The translations under genes and the position numbers were made by a program. Below the pieces are notes generated by a model, which made no database searches, had not been told where the DNA came from, and saw only the letters and a program-made list of their open reading frames with translations. From JAJFTV01 sp964426355 (GTDB lineage Bacteria; Chloroflexota; Anaerolineae; Anaerolineales; Anaerolineaceae), in contig CAYRRA010000046.1 of the NCBI GenBank assembly GCA_964426355.1, forward strand, positions 1-24,722: 24,722 nt of DNA, read 5' to 3'. Every line of letters starts with the position of its first letter. Position 1 is the first letter of the stretch. Below are positions 17,886 through 24,722 of this stretch, piece by piece.

Positions 17886-19593
17886 TTATTTTTCAAAATA
17901 CGCCTTACTCAAAGAAATCCATCGCTGGTACATGCCGCTCAGACCACAGTCTTCCATGTTCAAGCCATTGACTGTTGCAATCATTGCGCTGCGCTCAAAA
18001 GCCCAGAGGAGGGCTCGATCTGCAGTGACCTGCGCCTGTAACTGGCTCATTGCCTCCTGGATACCCGCATCGTCTGCCGCCAGATACATCTGTTCGTAGA
18101 TTTCCTGGGTAACTTCGCTGACGTAGGTGGTGTAGGTACCCACGGTGTACATATTCTTGTAACCATCAGGGGTTGGACCCATCGTCATGCCGTTGAAAGC
18201 CAGCTCAAAAGACTCTTCACCTTCGGTAAACACACTCTGGACAAAGAGCGGGAGGTCGATTGTCTTAAAGTCAATCTTAATACCGGCTGCTTTACAGGAC
18301 TGCTGGAAGATCACGCCCAACTGCTCAGCGTCCGATCGCCATGAAATCAGCTCAAACTCCAGTCTCTTGCCGTCCTTTTCGCGGACGCCATCGCTTCCAG
18401 GCATCCAACCAGCTTCTTCCAGGATCGCAATGGCTTTATCAACATCATAGACAAAGGCTTCCGGGTCTGCTGCACTGGGGTCGTAATAGACATCCGCGCT
18501 GGTGATACAACTGTCCATCGGTTGGGCAAATGCTGTATTTGCCATGACCATGCTTTCCCGATCTGCCAGGTAGCTGAGCGCCTGACGCACTTCCAGTTCA
18601 GCAAGCCGTTCGTCTTGGTGATTTATCAGAACCACAGACATGTTCCCGGAGGGTCTTTCTACGAGGGTGAACGCGGGGTCATTCTTAACAGTCTCAAAAA
18701 GGGTTTTACTGACACCACCATAATCAAGTTGCTTGGTTTCAAAGGCGACAGAACTTGCGTCTGTATCGGTAATGATTTGGATCACCACCCCATCGAGATA
18801 GGGTTTTCCGTCCCAATAGTCGTCAAAGCGTTCAAAGCGGATATATTCTCCTACTTTACTCAACGAACTTGAAGGGTCCAACGTTGATGAACATGGCAGG
18901 ATCACTGATCGTATCCCACAGGGTAGGATCCACGTCCTTCCAGATATGTTCGGGCCAGACAACATAATCGGCGAGGAACTGGTACGGGAAAAATGGATCG
19001 GGGGTTTCCAGTGTGAATTGTACCGTGTAATCATCAATTTTATCGACGGTAAATGGATAAGGCGGATCGTGCTTATCTACCGATTCAATGAGGTCATAGT
19101 ATTCGCGATAGAAGACCACATCATCAGCGGTCATCGGTTCGCCGTCCTGCCATTTAACGCCTTCGCGCAGATGGATAGTGTATGTGAGCGAATCTTCAGA
19201 CTTCTCATAACTGGTAGCCAGGCGGGGCACCAGGGTACCATCCCAGGCAACACCATAGAGCTTTTCCGAGCTGATATCGCGCACATAGCCTGCAGGACCA
19301 TCGGAGGTTAACAGGAAATTGGGGCGTTGAAGATCTGCGCCCATAGCTATCCGCATGGTGCCGCCGTATTTATCGGCATCAGCGCTCACTTCTTCTTCAG
19401 TTGCTTCCGGTGCAGCTGCTTCTTCCTCAGTTTCCTCCGGCTCGGCGGGCGCCACTTCAGCAACTTCCTCTTCAGCCTCTGTTCCAGGGGCTACCTCAGC
19501 AGGCTGATTTCCCCCGTCACATGCGCTTAACAGCATTGCGAAAGCAATCAGTAGGCAAAACAGGGGAAAAATGCGAGTGTTCTTTTTTAACAT
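17886..19593 (-). pseudogene. Peptide-binding lipoprotein, OppA/DppA type (family 5), frameshifted
   Basis: Two overlapping frames together encode a full binding protein of about 569 residues. The first (19593 to 18856, 245 residues) has a lipoprotein signal with lipobox LSAC (Cys25) and an acidic Glu/Pro/Ala linker (about 29-74). It then enters the family 5 domain (YGGTMRIAMG..., REGVKWQDGEPMTADDVVF) and ends at GPFKFVE followed by TAA. The second frame resumes at once as SKVGEYIRFERFDDYWDGKPYL and runs to TAA at 17886. The break at 18858 fits loss of two bases (an AG in a GAGAG run) or gain of one. All other Opp genes are intact, so this may be a sequencing error, a recent mutation or a strain variant. 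No start codon or ribosome site favours separate expression of the second half. Confidence 0.9.
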
Positions 19594-19752
19594 TGTTGGT
19601 TTTCCTTTCCTTTTTCTTTTTACTTCTCAGTGTGAATACATTGAAAAAAATGATTTGGGCAGTTTACGTTTGTTTTTCTCCTTTCCACTGGTTTCTTTTT
19701 AAAACCGGCTCACCTGGGTTCTCTACCTTTCCTCAAATTTCGGTATCTTATA

Positions 19753-19782
19753 AATATCTTATTGATATATCAGAAAATCCAA
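19753..19782 (-). promoter_or_regulatory. Candidate opp promoter with operator site A
   Basis: On the - strand TTGGAT (19782-19777), an 18-base spacer and GATATT (19758-19753) form a weak promoter. The spacer contains the 12-mer seen on the + strand as TATTGATATATC (19760-19771), a match to the TATTRRTATATY motif found at the gntR and M42 promoters. This is the same geometry as at 22555-22584. The oppA-like start lies about 160 bases downstream. The promoter elements are weak; the operator match is the stronger part. Confidence 0.45.
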
Positions 19783-19796
19783 AATGAAAGAGGAAA

Positions 19797-20843
19797 CTAA
19801 ATTTCCACAATGGTTCCCAATCCCATCTCCTGCGCCCGCTCAGTCACAAGCGCAGCAACAATGAGGTCTTGCAATCCTATTCCGGTGCTATCAAATAGCG
19901 TAACCTGTGTATCCGACTGTCTTCCATCTACTTTTCCCAGGATGGCATCACCGATTTCATGGATATTTTCCGGAAGAAGAATGCCTTGCCTGGTTGCTTT
20001 TTGACATTCACCAACCTCAACTACCTGAACGCGGTCGTCCGCAAAGACGCGCGCCTGGGCAAGCAGTTTTTCTTCTACTTCCTGCTTGCCTGCCATGTCC
20101 GCGCCAATACACGACAGGTGCGTGCCCGGGCGCACCCAATCAGCAAGGATAATGCCTTCATGGGATGGGGTGGCGGTCAGTATTATATCTGCCTGCCTGC
20201 ACGCTTGCTCAATATATTCAACGGGCTCGATATGAATCGCAGACCGGCTGCGCAGTAAAGCAGCACAATTGGGATCGTATTGAGAGAAAGCGCTTTTCTC
20301 AACTTTTTCAGGAAAGATTCTGCAAAAATCTTTCGCATTTTCCAGGGAGAGCGGGTCATAGACCAATACGCGCTTAATCTGTTCCATTGCTTCCAACGTT
20401 GCAGCAATCAGCGTGTATGCCTGTGCTCCGGCTCCCACCATCAACACTGTCTCGGAGTTTTTGCGCGCAAGCGTTTTGCATCCCACTGCACCCGCCGCAC
20501 CGGTACGCATGTTGGTAATCAATGCGCCATCCATGATGCTCTTTAGGACGCCCGTTTTCCGGTCAAAAACCACTATTGTTCCCATCAGCTTGGGCAGGTT
20601 TTTCTCAGGGTTGTGAGCAAAAGCGCTCACCAGCTTCATACCGAATATCCCCGCCCCGTCCACACTGCCGCTCTTGATATCCATCTCCCCGCTGTCTTCC
20701 GGGAAGATGTGACATACTAACGGGAATAACTCAGCTTTGCCGCTCTGTTTGTATGCATACGCTTGCTCTATAGCCGTGATGACACTCTGCATATCAAGCA
20801 GGGTTTCAATTTCATCCTTCCTTAGAACAGTGACAACAGCCAT
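19797..20843 (-). CDS. Ornithine cyclodeaminase / mu-crystallin family NAD(P)-dependent enzyme
   Basis: This is a 348-residue protein of the OCD/alanine dehydrogenase/ketimine reductase family. Lys70 (GMKLVSAF) and Arg113 (NMRTGAAG) match the substrate-binding residues. GAGAQA (137-142) is the Rossmann motif. The catalytic Asp is expected in SCIGADMAGKQE. Family members deaminate ornithine to proline, interconvert alanine and pyruvate, or reduce cyclic ketimines; the exact reaction cannot be read from sequence. AAGGAG precedes the ATG by seven bases. It follows the GntR gene by 23 bases and precedes the opp genes, so it probably handles an amino acid freed from the imported peptides. Confidence 0.9.
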   Translation of the reverse strand: MAVVTVLRKDEIETLLDMQSVITAIEQAYAYKQSGKAELFPLVCHIFPEDSGEMDIKSGSVDGAGIFGMKLVSAFAHNPEKNLPKLMGTIVVFDRKTGVLKSIMDGALITNMRTGAAGAVGCKTLARKNSETVLMVGAGAQAYTLIAATLEAMEQIKRVLVYDPLSLENAKDFCRIFPEKVEKSAFSQYDPNCAALLRSRSAIHIEPVEYIEQACRQADIILTATPSHEGIILADWVRPGTHLSCIGADMAGKQEVEEKLLAQARVFADDRVQVVEVGECQKATRQGILLPENIHEIGDAILGKVDGRQSDTQVTLFDSTGIGLQDLIVAALVTERAQEMGLGTIVEI

Positions 20844-20866
20844 TCAAGTCTCCTTGCTGGAATAAT

Positions 20867-21478
20867 CTAGAACCAAAGCGCAATATCATCATCGCGCCGG
20901 CACTCAACTCGAAGGATTGCAATAGCTCGCTCAATATCACGGTCAAGTAAAGCCTGGATCAACTCCTTATGACCAGCGTGGGGGGTTTGAGAAAACTTTT
21001 TGTAGAGGGTTGGACTGGGACGTCTCAAGATACGGTCAAACACATTCTCAACCGCGTTCACCAGGTATTCGTTTCCGGTGATGGATGCCATTCCGATGTG
21101 AAATCGATTATTGACACTGACATAATCTTTATACGATACTTCGGTATCCTTACAGAGCTCGTAAAGTCGTTCGATATCTTCATCTCTGCAATTCTTGATG
21201 ATATGGGCAATAACCCCCTTTTCCAGTGTAAACCGTAGATACAACAGTTTGTAGTACTCCGATTCGCTAACCTCATTAATGAAGTAACCCAACCGCGGAT
21301 ACTTCCGCAAATACCCATCCTGGACCAACATATTTAACGCTTCACGAGCCGGTGTTTTGCTGACATTGTACTTTTCCGCGACATCTTTCTCATTGATCGG
21401 TTCGTTTGCATCGTATTTCAACGCAACAATTTCCTTCTTAAATTCCCGATATATTGCAAATGTTTTGGATTCTGTCAT
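20867..21478 (-). CDS. GntR-family regulator, FCD subfamily (first of two paralogues)
   Basis: This is a 203-residue regulator with an N-terminal winged helix (about 1-70; VSKTPAREALNMLVQDGYL is the recognition region) and a C-terminal all-helical FCD ligand domain. At the usual Asp-His-His-His metal site it reads Asn123, His127, His170 and Glu192, so metal binding is probably altered. It is 124/203 identical, without gaps, to the gene at 21905 by hand count, and residues 64-89 are identical. It heads the ocd-opp cluster and has a promoter overlapped by the shared operator motif, pointing to autoregulation. The ligand is unknown but is probably an amino acid or peptide-derived acid. The ribosome site is weak. 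Confidence 0.93.
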   Translation of the reverse strand: MTESKTFAIYREFKKEIVALKYDANEPINEKDVAEKYNVSKTPAREALNMLVQDGYLRKYPRLGYFINEVSESEYYKLLYLRFTLEKGVIAHIIKNCRDEDIERLYELCKDTEVSYKDYVSVNNRFHIGMASITGNEYLVNAVENVFDRILRRPSPTLYKKFSQTPHAGHKELIQALLDRDIERAIAILRVECRRDDDIALWF

Positions 21479-21634
21479 ACTTTTTTCACCAGTTTCTATA
21501 GTTTTTTACGTTAACAAATAATAACAATGTGAAAAGCCAGGTGAATTTGATAAGAGGGTGTGGTTATGCGATTACCAGTCCTGCCTCCAACGAAATACAA
21601 CTTGTTTTTACCGATAAGAAATTTGGTGATATTC

Positions 21635-21646
21635 TATTGATATATT
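21635..21646 (-). promoter_or_regulatory. Operator site B1 downstream of the first gntR start point
   Basis: TATTGATATATT on the + strand matches TATTRRTATATY. It begins 22 bases (about two helical turns) from the start of site B2, on the same face of the DNA, and lies roughly at +8 to +19 of the predicted - strand transcript. Two aligned sites suggest cooperative binding by a GntR dimer pair. Confidence 0.45.
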
Positions 21647-21656
21647 TATGACGTAG

Positions 21657-21689
21657 TATTAGTATATCCACAAATTGTCATTTTTGCAA
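21657..21689 (-). promoter_or_regulatory. Promoter of the first gntR gene, -10 inside operator site B2
   Basis: On the - strand TTGCAA (21689-21684), exactly 17 bases and TATACT (21666-21661) form a good promoter. The -10 is embedded in GATATACTAATA (21668-21657), the reverse complement of TATTAGTATATC, so a repressor bound here would block RNA polymerase. The predicted start near 21654 leaves a leader of about 176 bases. The rest of the 425-base gap to the second gntR is AT-rich, with no gene that I can see. Confidence 0.6.
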
Positions 21690-21852
21690 TAGTTTTAAAC
21701 AGGATGAATGTAATAAATTTCTTTCGTCATATAGAAAAGAAGGATGGATAAAGTTTTAAGAAAACGAATGCCATACATAGCAATTAACATAAACCAATTT
21801 AGTTTCGATTTGACTGGTGATCCACTTAACGCAATCTACTCGCTAAAGACAT

Positions 21853-21864
21853 GTTATACTAATC
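21853..21864 (+). promoter_or_regulatory. Extended -10 of the second gntR gene with operator-like site D
   Basis: TGTTATACT (21852-21860) is an extended -10 element; no good -35 is seen at 16-18 bases. The hexamer lies inside GTTATACTAATC, which matches GATATACTAATA at 10 of 12 positions. The gntR ATG is about 40 bases downstream. A 12-bp palindrome, TATTTTAAAATA (21881-21892), lies in the leader. Confidence 0.45.
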
Positions 21865-21904
21865 AAATCTCCGCTTTCGATATTTTAAAATAGAATGGAA
21901 TCCA

Positions 21905-22516
21905 ATGGCTGCTTCGAAAACAATCGAAATCTACAGAGTTCTACGAAAAAGAATCATCGAATTCAAATACAACATCGATGAACCCATCAATGAAAAAACG
22001 GTGGCAGAGGAATTCGGGGTCAGCAAGACCCCTGCACGCGAAGCCCTGGTAATGCTTGTCCAGGATGGATACCTGAAAAATTTACCTCGACAGGGATACT
22101 TCATCAACGAAGTCAGCGAGAGCGAATACTATAAGTTGTTATACCTTCGCTTCACCCTCGAAAAGGGTGTGGTTTCAAATATCATCGCAAACTGCTCCGA
22201 CGAGGAAATTGACAGCCTGTATCGTTATTGCGAGGATACCGATGTGACTCATTTTGAGTTTGGGATGGTTAACCGTGATTTCCACGTTGCAATGGCAAAA
22301 CTCACCGGGAATGATTTTCTGACGGATGCCGTCAGAACGACATTGGAGCGAACTTTACGCCTGCCGAGTAAGACACTGTATAACCAGTTTCGGAAAGACC
22401 CGCACGCGCATCACAAACTGATCATCGAGAGCTTGAAATCACGCGATGTAGAAAAAGTACATGCCTTACTGCGCGACGAGTGCCGCCGAGATGACGATAT
22501 CGATCTTTGGTTTTAG
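21905..22516 (+). CDS. GntR-family regulator, FCD subfamily (second paralogue)
   Basis: This is a 203-residue paralogue of the protein at 20867, transcribed divergently. The DNA-reading segment VSKTPAREALVMLVQDGYL differs at only one residue from its twin, so both should bind the same sites. The C-terminal FCD domain also has Asn123, His127, His170 and Glu192 in place of the usual Asp-His-His-His set. Both proteins end CRRDDDI-x-LWF. The ligand domain diverges most between residues 100 and 165, which may tune the two to different effectors. It precedes two M42 peptidase genes after a 116-base gap carrying an operator palindrome. The ribosome site is weak (AGAATGGA). Confidence 0.93.
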   Translation: MAASKTIEIYRVLRKRIIEFKYNIDEPINEKTVAEEFGVSKTPAREALVMLVQDGYLKNLPRQGYFINEVSESEYYKLLYLRFTLEKGVVSNIIANCSDEEIDSLYRYCEDTDVTHFEFGMVNRDFHVAMAKLTGNDFLTDAVRTTLERTLRLPSKTLYNQFRKDPHAHHKLIIESLKSRDVEKVHALLRDECRRDDDIDLWF

Positions 22517-22521
22517 TTTTT

Positions 22522-22551
22522 TTGACTTCTCTGGTATATTTATAATATATT
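22522..22551 (+). promoter_or_regulatory. Possible upstream promoter of the M42 operon
   Basis: TTGACT (22522-22527), an 18-base spacer and TATATT (22546-22551) resemble a vegetative promoter. A 10-bp palindrome, TAATATATTA (22543-22552), covers the -10. It is less convincing than the promoter directly downstream and may simply be AT-rich sequence. Confidence 0.35.
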
Positions 22552-22554
22552 ACA

Positions 22555-22584
22555 TTGACATACGTGATATACTAATAGTATATT
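22555..22584 (+). promoter_or_regulatory. M42 operon promoter with palindromic operator C
   Basis: TTGACA (22555-22560, consensus), an 18-base spacer and TATATT (22579-22584) form a promoter. Between the two boxes lies the perfect 7-3-7 palindrome ATATACT-AAT-AGTATAT (22567-22583), made of two copies of the half-site found at the gntR promoters. The arrangement is that of a repressor-occluded promoter; the transcript would begin about 40 bases before the first M42 gene. Confidence 0.65.
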
Positions 22585-22632
22585 TCAATAAAACGGATTG
22601 ATCGATACACCCATATCGTATAAGGAGGCATC

Positions 22633-23640
22633 TTGTTGAATCTAAAGGATGACACCAAACGCCTCATCAACGCGTTTGGTGTTACAGGCGGTGAATTTGA
22701 TGCTTCGGCTGTTGCGGCAAAACTTCTTGCGCCGTATGTCGACAAAGCCGAAATCGACACCTGGGGTAATGTTGCCGGTTACCGTTTTGCTACCGAAAAA
22801 AGTGGCAAAACGCTGCTGCTTGACGCACATATTGACCAGGTGGGCTATATCGTGACAGGAATCACCAGTGATGGTTTTCTGCGTTTCCAGGGCATAGGCG
22901 CTCCAGAAGACTCGTTACCCGGCAGCGAACTTTCCATCCTGACAAAAAGTGGACCCATAACCGGTGTTGTTGGCTGGCTTCCCCCCTCTGCACCACCCAC
23001 TCCAGATAAACCGGAGGTTATGCCAGATTTTTCGCGTATGTTTATTGATCTGGGTCTCACTGAAAAAGAAACCCGCGAGAGAGTTTCTGTTGGCGACCTG
23101 ATCGCCTATGGATGTGATGCCGTAGACCTGGCAGATGGTGCGCTCGCGGGCAAAGCCACGGATGGTCGTGCCTGTTTTATGGCAATTGTTTATGCCATGT
23201 CGTTGCTAAAGTATGTGCCTTTGAACATCGATGTTGTTGTCGTGGGCAGCACAAAAGAGGAATTTGACAGTTCCGGTGCAAATGCCAGGATGTGGCGAGA
23301 TCATCCGGATTATGTCATCGTCCTTGATACCACCGGATACGTGAAACCCGGAGCAGGAGTGGTCATCGAGCGCGGTCCAGAATGCGATGAGCGAATGGTG
23401 CAGCGCTTTTCTGAAATAGCTCGAGCAAAAAAGATTCCTTATACGCTCCATTCTGAGCCGGAGGACAGCAGTACCAACACCAAGTATTACCAGGCTTCGG
23501 CATGTGGCAGCGTAACCTGTCTGTTGTCGTTACCCCAAAAATATTGCCATTCCCCAGTTGAAATCGTCAAACTGAGCGACATTGAGAACACCGGCAAATT
23601 GCTGGCATCCTTTGTCGAATCGTTTGACGGGACGTTGTGA
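22633..23640 (+). CDS. M42-family metallo-aminopeptidase
   Basis: This is a 335-residue cytoplasmic aminopeptidase of the M42 (TET/glutamyl aminopeptidase) family, which forms large tetrahedral particles that trim short peptides. All metal and catalytic residues are visible: His66 and Asp68 (LDAHIDQVG), Asp177 (KATDGR), Glu209-Glu210 (TKEEF), Asp232 (VLDTT) and His306 (YCHSPVE), with spacing matching archaeal TET enzymes. The start is one of two tandem TTG codons. AAGGAGG (22622-22628) lies 4 bases from TTG 22633 and 7 from TTG 22636, so 22636 may be the true start. It follows the palindromic operator promoter and probably finishes degradation of imported peptides. Confidence 0.93.
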   Translation: MLNLKDDTKRLINAFGVTGGEFDASAVAAKLLAPYVDKAEIDTWGNVAGYRFATEKSGKTLLLDAHIDQVGYIVTGITSDGFLRFQGIGAPEDSLPGSELSILTKSGPITGVVGWLPPSAPPTPDKPEVMPDFSRMFIDLGLTEKETRERVSVGDLIAYGCDAVDLADGALAGKATDGRACFMAIVYAMSLLKYVPLNIDVVVVGSTKEEFDSSGANARMWRDHPDYVIVLDTTGYVKPGAGVVIERGPECDERMVQRFSEIARAKKIPYTLHSEPEDSSTNTKYYQASACGSVTCLLSLPQKYCHSPVEIVKLSDIENTGKLLASFVESFDGTL

Positions 23641-23652
23641 GGAGGTGCCCAC

Positions 23653-24324
23653 ATGCAACAGACATTGAAAGAATTATGTGCCATACGCGGAATTGCCGGT
23701 GCTGAAGGTGCTGTTCGAGAATACATTTATCATAAGGCATCACCCTTTGCTGAGAAGTTAAAGCAGGACTCAATCGGCAACTTGCTTGTTTTCAAGAAAG
23801 GAACAAAATCAAGCCGAGGAGTGGCGCTGATATGCACTCACATTGATGAAAGTGGCTTCAGAGTACAGAAGATTCGAGAAGATGGTACATTGGTCATCGA
23901 TCCGGTGGGTGATATTTCTCCCATCTCCCTGATAGGAAGCCGGGTGACTGTCGGCGAATCATCCATTTCAGGCGTTCTGGCAACAGAACCGCCGTTTCGG
24001 AGCGATGCAGAACGCAGTATATTACCGGTCAATCAGCTTCTGCTGGATATTGGCGTTTCGGACAAGAAAACAGTTGAAAATATGATCGAGGTAGGGGACC
24101 CGGTAACGCTCAATTCCGAGTGGAAAGAATTGGGAAATAGAAAGTTTAAATGCCGGGCGTTGGAAAGCCGTATCGGTTGCGCTGTGCTGCTCTCGCTTCT
24201 CTCGGAGCCTCTGCCTTTCGATACCTGGTTTGCATTTACCGCTTGTGACACCATCAAGGCAAACGGAGCGGTCGGTCGCGGTTCTCGTTTATCTTCTGGT
24301 TATCGCCTTTATATTTCTTTTTAA
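23653..24324 (+). pseudogene. Second M42-like gene, catalytic residues altered, 3' end lost
   Basis: The ATG at 23653 has GAGGAGGTG upstream and lies 12 bases after the first M42 gene. Homology to M42 is clear through residue 206 (CTHIDESGF with His63 and Asp65; LLLDIGVSD; RALESRIGCAVLL). The bridging Asp is Glu171 here, and the catalytic/ligand Glu-Glu pair is Cys198-Asp199, so it would be inactive or work differently even if complete. After about base 24270 the frame runs into antisense yidC and stops at 24324. The last 130-140 residues of a normal M42 protein are missing. It may be a non-catalytic partner subunit in the intact genome, or a decaying copy. Confidence 0.8.
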
Positions 24325-24505
24325 TTGCTTCCGTCTCTGGCTTAAGTAGTTGCATAGCCTTGGTAAACTCCATCTGTTTACGGTTGAGCGGAAAGGTGAT
24401 TATCATGACAAAAGCAGAAAGCAAGATAACAGCCGTACCGTAGTTACCAGTAAACGAATAAAACGAATCCAGAACAGAACGCAGCATAGACGCTATAAAA
24501 TTCAC
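24254..24505 (-). pseudogene. yidC: Membrane protein insertase YidC/Oxa1, N-terminal part only
   Basis: The first 75 or so residues match the YidC/Oxa1 family: a short N-terminus, the first core membrane helix (YGTAVILLSAFVMIITFPL), then the cytoplasmic hairpin PLNRKQMEFTKAMQLLKPETEAIKKKYKGDNQK. Homology ends at about base 24281, and the frame closes at 24254 inside antisense M42 sequence. The remaining core helices are missing, so this copy cannot function as it stands. The start is GTG at 24505 with AAGGGG upstream; an ATG 18 bases later is possible. It follows yidD by 19 bases, the common yidD-yidC order near the replication origin. Confidence 0.85.
24271..24280. other. Junction between truncated M42-like gene and truncated yidC
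   Basis: Left of about 24270 the + strand encodes M42-like protein; right of about 24281 the - strand encodes YidC. The 10 bases between (GTCGGTCGCG) cannot be assigned. Both genes lose their 3' ends here, tail to tail. This indicates a deletion or inversion breakpoint, or a chimeric assembly join. Confidence 0.7.
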
Positions 24506-24524
24506 CCTTATATCCCCTTTCGGC

Positions 24525-24722
24525 TTAAGTAACCGGGTCGTGTCCCCCTTTATTCCAGGGGTGGCACTTCAAGATGCGCCTGATGGCGAGATAGCTTCCC
24601 CTCACAAAACCGTACCTCTCTATGGCAACACGAGCGTATTCGGAGCAAGAAGGTATAAAGCGGCAGGTGGGATGTTTGAGAGGAGATAGCCACTTTTGAT
24701 AAACAAATATAAGACCTAAGGC
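24525..24722 (-). CDS. yidD: Membrane protein insertion efficiency factor YidD (partial)
   Basis: The frame is open from the right edge to TAA at 24525-24527, giving 65 residues. Hallmarks are [24 protein letters not shown], with the three conserved Cys, [20 protein letters not shown] and GGHDPV at the end. YidD is a small amphipathic membrane-associated protein that assists YidC-dependent insertion. Only its first residues lie beyond the window. It normally stands between rnpA and yidC, so the right side of the contig probably approaches the rpmH-rnpA region. Confidence 0.95.
   Translation of the reverse strand, partial: ALGLIFVYQKWLSPLKHPTCRFIPSCSEYARVAIERYGFVRGSYLAIRRILKCHPWNKGGHDPVT

Noticed and set aside
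18855..18862. Programmed +1 frameshift in the oppA-like gene
   Set aside because: GAG-TAA-A offers no good re-pairing for the P-site tRNA, and no Shine-Dalgarno-like stimulator is placed upstream as in the RF2 gene; mutation or error is simpler.
24350..24532. Short + strand frame near the right edge
   Set aside because: It is antisense to the YidC N-terminal region, which is clearly coding on the - strand.

Overview
The window looks like a chromosomal piece of a bacterium of the Chloroflexota, class Anaerolineae, or a close relative. This is an inference. It rests on the dense ABC-transporter and glycoside-hydrolase operons, the lipoprotein binding protein with a long Glu/Pro/Ala linker after its lipobox Cys, the frequent GTG/TTG starts and the mixed base composition. 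No rRNA, tRNA, CRISPR array or intact mobile element was seen. REGION 1 (1-6149, + strand) is a galactoside operon. It holds the end of a sugar-binding protein, two MalF/MalG-type permeases, a zinc-less medium-chain dehydrogenase, a Gfo/Idh/MocA oxidoreductase and a GH36 alpha-galactosidase. An intercistronic hairpin separates the binding-protein gene from the permeases. REGION 2 (6320-9104, - strand) is an oxidative-stress pair: a Fur/PerR-type regulator with a near-consensus promoter, followed by katG. The next 400 bases upstream are non-coding and carry two hairpin terminators. REGION 3 (9401-21689, - strand) is a 12-kb peptide-uptake and peptide-breakdown cluster. In transcription order it holds a GntR/FCD regulator, an ornithine-cyclodeaminase-family enzyme, an OppA-type lipoprotein (frameshifted), OppB, OppC, OppD, OppF, an S9 peptidase, an S41 peptidase without signal peptide, and a class V PLP aminotransferase, ending in a strong terminator. 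REGION 4 (21853-24270, + strand) is the divergent arm: a second GntR/FCD regulator, about 61% identical to the first by hand count and of equal length, then an M42 aminopeptidase and a second M42-like gene whose catalytic residues are altered and whose 3' part is missing. REGION 5 (24281-24722, - strand) holds yidD (partial) and the 5' part of yidC. yidC is cut off tail-to-tail against the second M42 gene within about 10 bases, which suggests a rearrangement or an assembly chimera. The most interesting signal is regulatory: a 12-mer of the form TATTRRTATATY recurs at core-promoter positions of both gntR genes, the opp genes and the M42 operon. At the M42 promoter it forms a perfect 7-3-7 palindrome between -35 and -10. 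I infer one regulon in which twin GntR proteins with nearly the same DNA-reading helix control import, intracellular hydrolysis and amino-acid conversion of a peptide class that the sequence does not identify.
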